Part shown: positions 13,601-25,591 of the stretch, one piece after another
How positions within the stretch are numbered: position 1 is the first letter of the stretch
Layout of the letters: each line of letters opens with the position of its first letter
From: Antedon mediterranea
Taxonomy: Eukaryota; Echinodermata; Crinoidea; Comatulida; Antedonidae
DNA: 64,000 bases
Direction of reading: 5' to 3'
Assembly (NCBI RefSeq): GCF_964355755.1
Contig: NC_092674.1
Coordinates: 21,290,001-21,354,000, forward strand
Program-made: the position numbers and the translations under genes
Notes under the pieces: model-generated
Told to the model about the DNA's origin: nothing
Seen by the model: the letters and a program-made list of their open reading frames with translations, nothing else
Databases searched by the model: none

Positions 13601-16236
13601 CCATGCCGTTTATAACGTAATTATAGCCCTATAAATCATACGTTTACATTGCATTTTTTATGAAAACCTTAAATTGTAGTAACGTTTTAAAATGGCGTAA
13701 AATGACAGCTAGACGGCATGGACCATGCCGTTTATAACGTAATTATAGCCCTATATATCATCCGGTTATATTGCATTTTTTATAAAAACGTTAAATTGTA
13801 GTAAGGTTTTAAAATGGCGTGAAATGGCAGCTAGACGGCATGGACCGGGGCAAGTGGTATATTTCTGAAACGACTGGACCCTACTAGCCCCAACCCATGT
13901 ATCGTCATCCCGTTCCATGCCGTTTATAACGTAATTATAGCCCTATATATCATCCTGTTATATTGCATTTTTTATTTAAAAAAAAATTAAATTGTAGTAA
14001 CGTTTAAAATGGCGCAAAATGACAGCTAGACGGCCTGGACCGGGGCAAGTGGTATTTTTCTGAAACTACTGGACCCTACTAGCCCCAACCCATGTATCGT
14101 CATCCCGGTCCATGCCGTTTATAACGTAATTATAGCCCTATAAATCATTCGGTTATATTGCATTTTGTATTTAAAAAAATTAAATTGTAGTACCGGTAAC
14201 GTTTTAAAATGGCTTAAAATGACAGCTAGACGGCATGGACCGGGTCAAGTGGTATTTTTCTGAAACTACTGGACCCTACTAGCTCCAACCCATGTATCGT
14301 CATCCAGATCCATGCCGTTTATAACGTAATTATAGCCCTATAAATCATTCGGTTATATTGCATTTTGTATTTAAAAAAATTAAATTGTAGTACCGGTAAC
14401 GTTTTAAAATGGCTTTAAATGACAGCTAGACGGCATGGACCGGGGCAAGTAGTATTTTTCTGAAATAACTGGACCCTACTCGCTCCAACCCATGTATCGT
14501 CATCCCGGTCCATGCCGTTTATAACGTAATTATAGCCCTATACATCATACGTTTACATTGCATTTTTTATGAAAACCTTAATTTGTAGTAACGTTTTAAA
14601 ATGGCGTAAAATGACAGCTAGACGGCATGGACCGGGGTAAGAGGTATATTTCTGAAATGACTGGACCCTACTCGCCCCAACCCATGTATCGTCATCCCGG
14701 TCCATGCCGTTTATAACGTAATTATAGCCCTATATATCATCCGGTAATATTGCATTTTTTATAAAAACGTTAAATTGTAGTAAGGATTTAAAATGGCGTG
14801 AAATGGCAGCTAGACGGCATGGACCGGGGCAAGTGGTATATTTCTGAAACGACTGGACCCTACTAGCCCCAACCCATGTATCGTCATCCCGGTCCATGCC
14901 GTTTATAACGTAATTATAGCCCTATAAATCATTCGGTTATATTGCATTTTTTATAAAAAAACACGTTAAATTGTAGTAACGTTTTAAAATGGCGTAAAAT
15001 TATAGCTAGACGGCATGGACCGGGGCATGTGGTATTTTTCTGAATTGACTGGACCCTACTTGCCCCAACCCATGTATCGTCATCCCGGTCCATGCCGTTT
15101 ATAACGTAATTATAGCCCTATAAATCATACGTTTACATTGTATTTTTTATGAAAACCTTAAATTGTAGTAACGTTTTAAAATGGCGTAAAATGACAGCTA
15201 GACGGCATGGACCGGGGTAAGAGGTATATTTCTGAAATGACTGGACCCTACTCGCCCCAATCCATGTATCGTCATCCCGGTCCATTCCGTTTATAACGTA
15301 ATTATAGCCCTATATATCATCCGGTTATATTGCATTTTTTATAAAAACGTTAAATTGTAGTAAGGTTTTAAAATGGCGTGAAATGGCAGCTAGACGGCAT
15401 GGACCGGGGCAAGTGGTATATTTCTGAAACGACTGGACCCTACTAGCCCCAACCCATGTATTGTCATCCCGGTCCATGCCGTTTATAACGTAATTATAGC
15501 CCTATAAATCATTCGGTTATATTGCATTTTTTATTTTAAAAAATTAATTTGTAGTACCGGTAACGTTTTAAAATGGCGTAAAATGACAGCTAGACGGCAT
15601 GGACCGGGGCAAGTGGTATTTTACTGAAATGACTGGACACTACTTGCCCCAACCCATGTATCGTCATCCCGGTCTATGCCGTTTATAACGTAATTATAGC
15701 CCTATATATCATCCTGTTATATTGCATTTTTTATTTAAAAAAACGTTAAATTGTAGTAACGTTTTAAAATGGCGTAAAATGATAGCTAGACGGCATGGAC
15801 CAGGGCAAGTTGTATTTTTCTGAATTGACTGGACCCTACTTGCCTCAACCCATGTATCGTCATCTCGGTCCATGCCGTTTATAATGAAGTTATAGCCCTA
15901 TAAATCATAGCCCTAGTTAATCTAAGCCATAAGTATAAAATCATTTAATTAAAATATTACACATATTGCGCCCCATACATGTGAATGTGAATGTCGAATA
16001 AGGATCCAACTTCACAAAAAAAATTGAAAATCGAATAAGGAATAAGTAACCAACTTCACGCCGGTGGCCTACGTGGGTAAATGGATTGTTCCCCGGATGA
16101 GGTTTGTGTCATGGAAAAAGGCAATCTAACCTTGCCTGCGCGGAAGGCCTAATGATTTGGGTATAGTTCAATTCAAATAACACGCTACTACTACTCATTT
16201 TGCGTACCCATTATTGAGAAACGGTTGTAGCATTAC

Positions 16237-16815
16237 CTCGCCAACTGAGACAGTCATGGACTTCAATGTTGAAATTCGCTTGTAAAGCAACATCATAATA
16301 GAAGCCTGAAGACGCACTGCAGTTTCTGAATTGGCGTACAACACAGAAATGTTGATCGTATTCCGTATTACCACAACGACGAGTAATAAGAATGCATATA
16401 CGAGACCCTTGTAGGTGTTCCACTCTTGTTTTTCAACGTATTTCAGCATTTCAACGATGATCATTACCTGGAAATGTATATTTTAGTGTTAATCATTAAG
16501 CGTTTCCAAATTATTTAAATTAATTCTTGCAGAAACGGTTTTTGAATAGTCTTTGCATGAATATCATCATCATCTCTCTGTATATTTTAAATTATGATTT
16601 CACCGACCTATTTTCGGTTAGTGTAATGAATAATGAAAAAAATAAAATAAAAATAACATCAGTTGCATACCCCACCGATACGTCCAACGATTTCGCCAAA
16701 CGTTGAGTAGACGCAACTGAAGAAAAACTGCCGGCGAATAAAACGGAAACAAGCACGGACAAAGGAAGCCTTTTCTTTGTTATTACAACAATCTTGATCC
16801 CATAGTTGCTGGAGC
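16237..16815 (-). pseudogene. ABCC-type ABC transporter fragment, two exons (partial)
   Basis: Exon A is 16815 (or 16808) to 16671 and exon B is 16467 to 16237, joined in phase 0 across a GT-AG intron. Exon A encodes the linker before transmembrane domain 1: LQQLWDQ, then KEKASFVRACFRFIRRQFFF. Exon B continues with a hydrophobic helix, LVYAFLLLVVVVI, and the stretch ETAVRLQASIMMLLYKRI ending in VGE. This is the ABCC (MRP) pattern of a helix, an RxR-type loop and a VGE motif. A good donor follows at 16236, but no next exon lies between 16,230 and the satellite at 15,917, and no nucleotide-binding domain is in the window. Either the gene continues beyond the array or this is a relic. Both exons are open, so recent loss or a very large intron is possible. 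ABCC subtype not resolved. Confidence 0.72.
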
Positions 16816-17065
16816 CTTCAAATAAAAAAAAAAACCAGTTATAAATGTACTACTACAACAAGGTGTACATTTTCACCGAAGAATGCCTGGTGCTATCATT
16901 TCTTTCTTGTTTTATTTCTCCAGTTTCAGTTTTGCTTATTTTGAGACAGATTTATCATATTTTCAGTAACCCAGAACAACGCGATATATTGTTTATATGC
17001 AACATACATTAGTCTTTCACAGAAACAAGAATAAAAACCAGACACATAAATGTAATTAAAGTCAA

Positions 17066-17071
17066 TTTATT
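17066..17071 (-). terminator. Poly(A) signal of the cysteine-rich protein gene
   Basis: AATAAA on the minus strand, about 56 bases after the stop codon at 17127-17129. It gives a short 3' UTR and completes a compact transcription unit. Confidence 0.6.
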
Positions 17072-17126
17072 CAGTGCTTAATATTATATACAACATTCAC
17101 TGTAAAGCCATTATATTATTAACCGG

Positions 17127-17607
17127 TCACGAAGATGCGCATGCACCACCGGGGCTGAGGCAACGAATGACGTTTTGTTCAACTACTGGGCTGCCGATGC
17201 ACGAAACGCACGAAGATGGAACAACACACGTGGTGCAGATCGGCAGACACTTTGGCACGGATAGATCAGGCGACTTGGATGTAATACAGGTTGCACACGA
17301 TTGCTTCTGCGTTGCTGCGTTCAATTTGCTTGCACATTGAGACACATCATTCTTGCATTTCATTAAGTCCAGCATTGGTAGGCCACCAGAACAACTAAAA
17401 TAAAAATGGAAGTTTTGTTATTCAAAGCCAGCCACAAACTAATGTCAAACAAACGAATAGATTGTCTGTGTAATCAAAAGATAGGCCTACTTACATAGAA
17501 GATTTTCCTAAAAGTCTTTCCAAAAGTGTGTATAGTTCTTCTTCCATGTTAGTTTCTTCGGCGGCAATGCAGGCAGCAACAAGGGCGAAGACAATGATAA
17601 CACGCAT
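17127..17607 (-). CDS. Small secreted cysteine-rich protein, two exons
   Basis: Exon 1 is 17607-17495 and exon 2 is 17394-17127, with a GTAAGT donor, a TTTTAG acceptor and a split isoleucine codon (phase 2). The product is 126 residues. It starts with a clear signal peptide (MRVIIVFALVAACIAA, probable cleavage after residue 16), then an acidic helical stretch (about residues 17-37), then a domain with 12 cysteines spaced 11-6-12-2-12-3-2-5-2-12-6, which suggests six disulfides. TATA box upstream and AATAAA downstream complete the unit. I do not recognise the family. Secreted defence, mucus or signalling peptides share this architecture, but none is demonstrated. It lies just upstream of the ABCC exons on the same strand, perhaps nested in that gene's intron. 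Confidence 0.82.
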
Positions 17608-17698
17608 GATTTTGGCTGGAATAAAGTTCGTCTGATTCGGTGTACTGTATGTAGCAAGTTCAAAATGTCGTCTGAATGAACAGTAAACGGTGTATCGC

Positions 17699-17706
17699 TT
17701 TTTATA
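17699..17706 (-). promoter_or_regulatory. TATA box of the cysteine-rich protein gene
   Basis: TATAAAAA on the minus strand, 92-99 bases upstream of the ATG at 17607, predicts a start site near 17,675 and a short 5' UTR. Confidence 0.65.
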
Positions 17707-17981
17707 GAAATCCAATTTGCATAAACATTCTACCAGGTGGTACTTTACTTCACCTGAGTCGATTCCTATTGTTTCTCATGAAACAAGAAACGCGTCATGT
17801 AAGCGTACCATGGGAAATTAACGCGATACCCAATCAGCGGTGGCGTCAGGATCTTTCCGAAGCGGGGGAGGGGGGAGGGAGGATAAATTCCCCGAGGGGG
17901 GGGGGGGGGCTATGTAAGTAAAGCAAGCATCACTAGGCCAGGGGGGCCGCCAGCGTATTTTTTTTTTCCAGGACGAACGTG

Positions 17982-18098
17982 GGCAGAAATCATGAATAAT
18001 TCATGAATAATTATAACGTAATAGGGAACAGTATAGATGGCGCTATATAAGCATGCAGAGAGATTAAATAAGTGTAAACAGCGTTTGCCAACCGAAAT
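17982..18098 (+). repeat. Repeat segment shared with 32,586-32,668
   Basis: The segment beginning GCAGAAATCATGAAT and ending GTTTGCCAACCGAAAT appears here inside the hAT element and again in an importin-5 intron, with an extra insert here. It includes the short GGCGCTATATAA motif often seen at LINE or SINE tails. Confidence 0.75.
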
Positions 18099-18424
18099 AC
18101 GCGGGCCGCCAAGGGCCCCCGGTTGGGGTCCAGGGGGGGGGGGGGTGAACCCCGAAAGCAACGCGTTATAGCCGTAATTTGAGGCCGTTTTAATAAGATT
18201 TAGAGTATCCAGTTTTTTCCATTTTTTATGGTACATAAATAAAATACTGTGTGAAAAAATGAAGTTTTTAAAGTTCAATATGCCTATAATAGAAAATATA
18301 CGCGAACGTAAAACCTACCCACGGACCAAGAAGTATATAGTTAATTGCAGGGACTGTTTACTGTCTGGGGGTGCGAAAATTGTAAATGCGCAAAACTAAC
18401 GCCCATGGGCTGATCGGTAAGAAA

Positions 18425-19090
18425 ATTAAAAAAAATAGAGCTGCTAAGTCCCCGGAAATTGAAATATGAAACAAAATTACAAGTCTACAGAGAACCAGCC
18501 CACCAAGGTTAGGATGGAGCTAAGAACATTTAGAAAAATAGAGTTGTTATAGGTATCTGGAAATTGGTTTATAGTATTTCGAAAAAAGAAACAAAATATA
18601 TAAGTAAGGACCAGCCCTATCATTAGGGTTGAGCTGCTACAAAAAGTGTGAAAAGTAAGACTTCCAGGTCCCTGGAAAGAGGCCCCTATTGATAAATGAA
18701 ACGAAATTATAAGTCTACAGGACTAGCCCGCCATGGATGGTGGAGCGTAAGGAAATTGGGAAAAATAGAGCTGCTAGGTCCCTGCAAAACATTGAAATAT
18801 GAAACTAAATTATAGGGTCTACAGGACCAGCCCACCATGATAGGGGTGGAGCTAGAGTTGCTAGGTTCCGGAAATTGGACTTATTATACAAAATATATAC
18901 CGGTAAGTCTCCAGAACCAGTCCTACCATGGTTGGGACTGAGATATAAAAAAAATAAAAAAAAGAGTTCTAAGTCCCCAGACAATGCGCACTGACTGTAT
19001 TGTACTTCGAAATATGAATGACCAGCTCTATAATTGGGGCTGAGCTAAGAAAATTTTGAAAACTGGAGCTGTAGGTCTTCAAAAATTACA
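18425..19090 (+). repeat. Degenerate tandem repeat inside the hAT element
   Basis: About seven diverged units of roughly 87-120 bp carry the landmarks GAGCTGCTAGGTCC and GGACCAGCCCACCATG. Landmarks fall near 18440, 18541, 18662, 18767, 18854, 18964 and 19065. Confidence 0.8.
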
Positions 19091-19929
19091 CTTATACTTA
19101 AAAAAATATCAGGCCTAGAGGCCTAAAAAAGTGGCTCTTTTTGTCTTTTATTTGGAGAGAAATGCGTCCGCAAGCGTAGACCATTTTCTGTCGGGGAAAT
19201 CTCGTCTCGTCGGGGAATATTTCCCAGATGTATAATATACCATCTGGACTTTCGATGTACAATGAGGAGTTCATGACATACAGGACATTGGACATGTAAT
19301 AACTTAGCTATAATAAGATGTTGGCTAAACAAAAATGGCATGTTTTTGTTTAATAATGTAGGCTATAGTATTAGTAGGCGAGCCTACAATGAAACGTACA
19401 TTTTAGGTACCCGACGGTACAGAGGGTTAATCGTCAATTAAAAAAACGAACATACAAACAATAGATCGCCAACATTATTCGTAACCTTTTGCTGTATATA
19501 GCGTACTTCGATACACAGTACACGACGTAACGCGTATGTAAACTTCGCCTGGAAAGTAATTACAGTACACACTCTGGTCCCTGGCTGTCCCTGACGCGTA
19601 AACCGCAAAGGCCCGGGCCCAATGTTAAACGATTCGTACCGCCAGACAAGTGCGTAACTATTGTTTATTTTTAGATCGCTGGCAATATTAATGCATTTCT
19701 GTACATATAAAGTGTAATAGCCCTCCGACGTACTAAAAAAAAATGGAACGTCGCGGTTTTCTAGGCGCTGAAGCTTCGAAGTGAACGCGAACGATTTTTA
19801 ATATATATTATATTCCCCGACAAAAAGTACCCGTGTTCCCTTACGGGGGGGCTAGGCTCCCCGACGAGGGAGCTACAGCCCCCGTAGCACCCCCCCCCCC
19901 CCTCCGCTGGCGCCACCACTGTACCCAAT

Positions 19930-22900
19930 GCATAAATAGCTATTGTTCAAAGTCAAAACTTCTTTAGAGAAGTTTTATTTTAAATTCAAATTCTAGCAGT
20001 AAAATGAGTGGCGGTGTAAAAGCCAGAAAATGAGTGTTAAACGAAAACGATGGTCGTTCATAATGATAAACTCGTAGCGTGTATGCCTCTCGCCCGCAAG
20101 TGTACCACCAAACAAATATAATATGACAATGTAAACGATAGTGTTGTAAATGAGCATGCGTTTTAAACGAATGCAATGACATAGCACCGAATGGATCTGT
20201 TCCAAAAGAAAACATTCTCCCCTATAACCACATTATTGCATATGTTGTACCCTACCTTGATGCCCCTTCACTTGCATATCTTTCCCCAATCGAATATTCT
20301 TCCAAGTCTTGACTATCAAGTAACTTCACCCTCGCTCTTTGTAGCAGCGAAGTTAAACCAGTCACCACTGGAAACACGTGATGAGATTTACCCATAACTA
20401 TAAGAATTTACGTGATGATAAATGAGTTTTTAAAACTTTGAGAATAAATTAAGCTAGTTTATATTTTCTTAAATTTAAATTTAAATATATATTCACATTT
20501 ATAGATGTAGTTAATGCAATATTCGGTTACAAAACTCAGACATCTAATAGGGGTGGGCCTACAGTACTAGGCGTGGATGTTTAAAGATGTTCAAGATGTG
20601 TTTTAGTGAAAAGCCTTCAATACATAATTATAACATATAAGCAAAAACTCATCTCCTCAAAGAACCTCTACCTAAACAACTACATTAATCGACATGTTAT
20701 CAATAAGGACTAACTATAACATGTTCCAGTACTTAAAATAGTAAGACCAGACAAACAACGGAGACGAAGAAAGCATGAAATAAAAATGACACATGACCGA
20801 TAGTAAAGTTGACTGTAAAATAATTATGACGGTATTTTATCTCTGACCTATGTCACGAGACATGCTTTCCTTCAATGGTTTTTGTATTAATAACATATTT
20901 AATATGAATAGTAGTATTCCTTACAATGAGCATACATAATTTATGTAGACTTTTTCGATTTACACAATATGCAAATCTTTGTTTTAAAATAATACTAACA
21001 TCAATTAGATTTGTTTGACGAAAAACGAGTAAGATCAACATTATAAAAGATCAAAATGAAAAAATAACATTTCACAAGTAAAAATTAACACGGTAATAAT
21101 ACAATTGCAAATGCTTTAACAATTACAAGCCCACTCTGATAAGGTAATTGCGTCTTTCTTCCAAAGTTTGCCAAACATTTTCTAATATTCAAAATAATTG
21201 GATCAGAAAAACATTTAATCTTCATAAAACTAAATAAAATTCAACACACTTACCTTGATCTGTTACGCTGACTGTGGTCGTAGTTGTATGTAGTATGAAT
21301 CATTACTGAAGCAATACCTACCCGTTTCTATGCAGACCTACCCGTTTATTTCATATATTTATTAGTCCTAGATTAAACGTCGTTTGTGACTAAAGAAAAT
21401 ATAGTTCTCAATTGATTGAACTTTGTTCCCAATTGTACATTATATAATATATGAATTCATTATAAAATTTTGATCACAACACCAATATTTATGTTTGTAA
21501 GCTGTAATGTGCGGTACACCATTTTAATGTAACGTAATAGTTATTACTTCGACCAAAAATTGAATCAAAAACAAAATTACCTGAAAAAATGTAATTTAAA
21601 AAAATTATCAAATTGACTGAAAGTCAATGGGTTTTTGAAAAATTAACTAATTATTTGATCAATGCTTTAATTAATTGTTAATTAACTGTTTATGTTGTCG
21701 TTTTCTACGGAAGTGATTAACTTTATTAAAACTGCGAAATGGCCTATTTAAATTTTTTTTTTTTTATTAATCTTCATTTAAACTTTTGAAAATAATTGTA
21801 TTGTCCCATTCAACTCAAAAGACTAAATATTTGCAGGCATATAATAATTGTCTTCGATTAATTGTGTCCAAATAATTTGTTTAAGGTTGAGAAAAATCAA
21901 ATTCCTACTCAGAAGTCCAGTAACTTGCTGTTCACACACTGAGATTGGAAAAAAACACGCTGAGCAAACTCACAGGAAACTTGATCAAACTGCAAACTAA
22001 ACTGCACGGTTTTTTCGTCTTTTGTAAACTAAAGTTTGCTAGTGTATAATTTAATTCTTTTTGTAGCTGTACACCAAGTACCTGTTTTTCATCTTTTCTG
22101 GCTTTAAATGTTATCTTCTTGCACTTTCTGTTATTTAAAGTCTTACTTTAACGAAAAATATAAGATTTGTTTATACCTCTGTGCAAATATTTTAAAAGAA
22201 TCAAACTATTACAAAAATATTGTTTTCTCTATCATATAGTGATATTCTGTGATGTTAAAAGCATATTTCACTCATTCGTAAAATCTAATAATTATACATT
22301 ACATTTGATGGTTTCTGTAATACACCTATCACTTATAATTATTATATTTCTTAGATAAAGTTGAAACCAATAAATATTTACGTTTGTAATAAAACTATGT
22401 TCGTATACAGGGACTTCCACCTAAAGTAAATCTTTCGTTTATATTAAATTCAGTCATAAATTTATATTATTTACAATAAATTATTTTGTCGTTTCTGTAC
22501 TATTCTAATTTTAATATTCTGTTGAATGTCATTTAAAAATGCTTCCTGTTTACATCTTAAATAAAAAGAAAAGAAGCTATAAAATATAGTTAAGCTTGGT
22601 TCCCACTTTAGTAACACATAATATACGATATTATCTTATTTATTTCCCTAATGCTCACTCTCACCGGGGAGACATCCCGTAAAATTGGACAGATGCACCT
22701 ATCCCCAGTTTTTGAAATAGGAGCGAGATCTAGTAGCGATATTATTGTAGAAGACCGTATTACTTACTATAGTATTTGGGTAGTGAAAATCATTGAACGT
22801 TTGATCCTCGAATGCTTGCCCTATTATTCATTTAAACAATAACATTTAATAACCAAAATCGTTTCCAGAAAGGAAATCTTCCACAATTGTTGAAATGTTA

Positions 22901-24384
22901 GTAGATTGCAAGAGCTTCCCAAGAAAATTAAGATATTGCTTTTTTTATAAAGTGAACGACATACCCGAATCTATTCCCAAAATGTTTGCTGATGATTAAA
23001 ATATTTACAATTCGATGAAATCACAAGACTGTTTGCAGCTGCAATGGCTTCTCAAGTTCGACTCACATGTGTATTTCTTCGCTTCCATGCTTTCTTTGAA
23101 TACGCGGCGCTTACACATTAAATGGATCTGATCTCTCAGAATGAACACAAATACCTTAGCAACAGCATAAATCCCGCATGTGTCCATATCAACAAACTAT
23201 GTAATACATCCTTTCAGCTAATATGAATGATCAAGTGATGTTTTACCAATACATAAGAATATGTATCAATAATGTCAAGATCAATACAACATTTACTTGG
23301 GCATGGATTCGTTGTATGGAATCAGAACATTAAAAAAGATGTAAAGAACAAATCTTCGTTTAACGAATGTTGAAGAAACTTTGCTATTCTTTCTCGTGAT
23401 TAAAAAAAATGTCATAATAATGTCATTGGTATCATTCTAAGATTTGAAACACAGCACCGACTTGTTAGACTGAGGAACCTCCTCCCTCCTCCCTCCCCCC
23501 TGGATTAAGGGTCAAGAACTAATGTATTAAAGTAAGCATCAAGTAACATTGTTCAGCTGTTCAATTTAATACATACAATACATTGAAAGCAACATATCAT
23601 GTGGTTATTACATTACATTATTACATTTATTTAAACGAAAAAAATTAAATTAAAAGCATCGTACGGGTTCATTCGTTGCTAAGTGTGATTTTGTTATACA
23701 GTAGTAGTTACTATTTCAAATAATCATAGATCAGCCCACGGAATACTAAACAAATATTTATATATCGTAGTCAATCCAAAAAGGAAACCAGTTGTCTGAC
23801 ACAGAAAGGTTTGTTTTTTTTTTCAGATTAAAAATAAAATGTTTGCATTCTAAAATATTTTAATGTGTATGCTAAACAAATCATTGGACCAAATTTATCA
23901 CCTGATAACATTCAGAAAATATAGTTATTGAAGTATATTTTTTATATCAGTTATCTTACAAAAATAGAAAATGACTAAAATAGTGTTTTTTGTAATGACA
24001 GGCACTAAATAAAGCAATTATTCTTCTCAGAAGACTAGGTACAGTAATATATACTTCTGACAAGTAACTAAATAACCTTTTTTATGTCGCTTACTTTGCA
24101 GTGCATCTTAATACTGTAATTACAAACTCTTGTAAAATTGCCTAATAGACAACTACTATAAATAATAATAAGCATGGAATTTTAAGCTGTAGTATTTTCG
24201 AATCGTGGCAGTTGTACAATTAGCAGCTTTAGTAGTTGTGGTAGCAGTAGTAATACAGTAGTGGTGTTGTAGAATATATTTTAATTTTATCATGCATCCA
24301 AAAGAAAATTTAATTTCTTATTTAAAAAAAACCCCCAAACAATGATGTGGTTAGTGGTAATTGTTGTACTGTATACACATTAGT
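19930..24384. other. AT-rich intergenic DNA, no supported gene
   Basis: Only short unsupported frames occur. A GATCAAG/GTAAGT donor-like site on the minus strand near 21,250 has no convincing exon. The one recognisable item is the reverse-transcriptase relic listed separately. Confidence 0.6.
22954..23190 (+). pseudogene. Non-LTR reverse transcriptase relic
   Basis: A plus-strand frame reads VNDIPESIPKMFADD, the catalytic FADD box of LINE reverse transcriptases with its usual lead-in. It is followed after a stop and frameshift by a stretch resembling the downstream LSFN...LHI region. Stops and shifts mark it as dead. Confidence 0.6.
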
Positions 24385-25075
24385 GGTCTTGGAGTCAGTT
24401 GTAATCAAGAAGGGGCAGCTGTATCTATAACCAATGACCAACTACCAAGAAAAAGCAAGCCACTACCATAACTAATTCAAGGCCAGAGCAAGTATTTTAA
24501 CCAATGGCCAGTTGTATCAATGACCAAGCAAAAGCAAGATCCATTACGAAAACTAATTTTTGTATACCGATAGTGGTCAAGCCAAAGGTAGTTCTAATGA
24601 AGGGCCAGTTGTATCAATGACTAACTACCAACCAAATGCAAGATCCACTACGATTACGGATTGTTGTCTACCGATAGTGGTCAAGCCAAAGCTAGTTCTA
24701 ATCAAGGGCCAGTTGTATCAATGACTAACTACCAACCAAATGCAAGATCCACTACGATTACTGATTGTTGTCTACCGATAGTGGTCAAGCCAAAGCTAGT
24801 TCTAATCAAGGGCCAGTTGTATCAATGACTAACTACCAACCAAATGCAAGATCCACTACGATTACCGATTGTTGTCTACCGATAGTGGTCAAGCCAAAGC
24901 TAGTTCTAATCAAGGGCCAGTTGTATCAATGACTAACTACCAACCAAATGCAAGATCCACTACGATTACTGATTGTTGTCTACCGATAGTGGTCAAGCCA
25001 AAGCTAGTTCTAATCAAGGGACAGTGGTATCTATGTCCAAGCAAAGCAAGTTCCTCTACGAATCTATTGCAGGAG
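24385..25075 (+). repeat. 104-bp minisatellite
   Basis: The landmark ACCGATAGTGGTCAAGCC starts at 24566, 24670, 24774, 24878 and 24982, exactly 104 bp apart, with more diverged copies at both ends. The open frame crossing it is a by-product of the repeat. Confidence 0.93.
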
Positions 25076-25145
25076 ATAACTTAGTGGTTGACAGTATTAG
25101 CAAAATCATATTTTGTATATTGTATTTTTTATAAACATGTTAAGT

Positions 25146-25591
25146 TAATGAATACATTAATTACTCTACCATACATTCCTAATTTTATGCAATTAATTTC
25201 ACACACTGAAATAATTAATCATAATTTAGAAAATAAAGCAGTACATTAACTTTCAATAAAACAAGTTTTAAATTAATCTCTCATGTTAAGCATTAATTTT
25301 TGTTATAGTTGATTCATAAACAATCAATACTTGAAAAGTTATAATAAAAAATTATTTTCTTTACCATAATAATATAATATAAAAAAACATACATACACTT
25401 TTTGCAGCAATATTAATAAAGTTTTAAAGAATGTTTATGTTTTATTGTAAGCAATGTCTTCAGCCCAAGATTTGAACATGTGATCCTGCAATTTATAAGC
25501 AAGTGTTTAAACCACCAAGCCACAAAACCATTACGGAGAATGCCCAATGAGAGTTCAAATTAAACGTATTAAGCTGTATAGGTGGGCTGTT
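25146..25591 (+). repeat. Direct duplication, copy 1 (446 bp)
   Basis: Nearly identical to 25935-26383. It contains a tRNA-SINE-like head on the minus strand: A-box-like TGGCTTGGTGGTTTAA and B-box-like ATGTTCAAATC, around 25,468-25,523. Confidence 0.92.

Larger units (their letters stand above)
1..15917. repeat. Satellite DNA array, 190-200 bp monomers with higher-order repeats
   Basis: About 80 head-to-tail monomers fill this stretch without a gene. Each monomer holds a core ATAACGTAATTATAGCCCTA and a pair of inverted 15-mers, ACGGCATGGACCGGG and CCCGGTCCATGCCGT, separated by about 59 bases, so each can fold into a hairpin. A marker variant, AAACACGTTA, recurs at 2701, 3869, 5037, 6205 and 7373, exactly 1,168 bp apart, which is a six-monomer higher-order unit. 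After 7,373 the spacing alternates between 1,168 and 1,877-1,884 bp, giving a larger unit of about 3.05 kb. The final monomer decays at 15,880-15,917. No frame stays open. Centromeric or heterochromatic location is plausible but not shown. Confidence 0.97.
17835..19921. mobile_element. hAT-like non-autonomous DNA transposon
   Basis: The 2,087-bp element has terminal inverted repeats (CAGCGGTGGCGTCAGG at left, CAGTGGTGGCGCCAGC read inward from the right). It is flanked by an exact 8-bp duplication, TACCCAAT, at 17827-17834 and 19922-19929. Eight-base duplications are the hAT hallmark. No transposase frame is present. G/C homopolymer tracts lie inside both ends. The element starts 129 bases upstream of the TATA box of the cysteine-rich gene. 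Confidence 0.88.

Noticed and set aside
1-15917. Regular direct repeats suggesting a CRISPR array
   Set aside because: Whole 190-200 bp monomers repeat without unique spacers, and the host is a spliced eukaryotic genome. This is satellite DNA.
16195-16464. An 89-residue open frame as a stand-alone gene
   Set aside because: It is exon B of the ABCC fragment read through its donor at 16236. The last 13 residues are intronic.
24869-25084. A 71-residue open frame
   Set aside because: It lies wholly in the 104-bp minisatellite and repeats its own sequence. No gene context.
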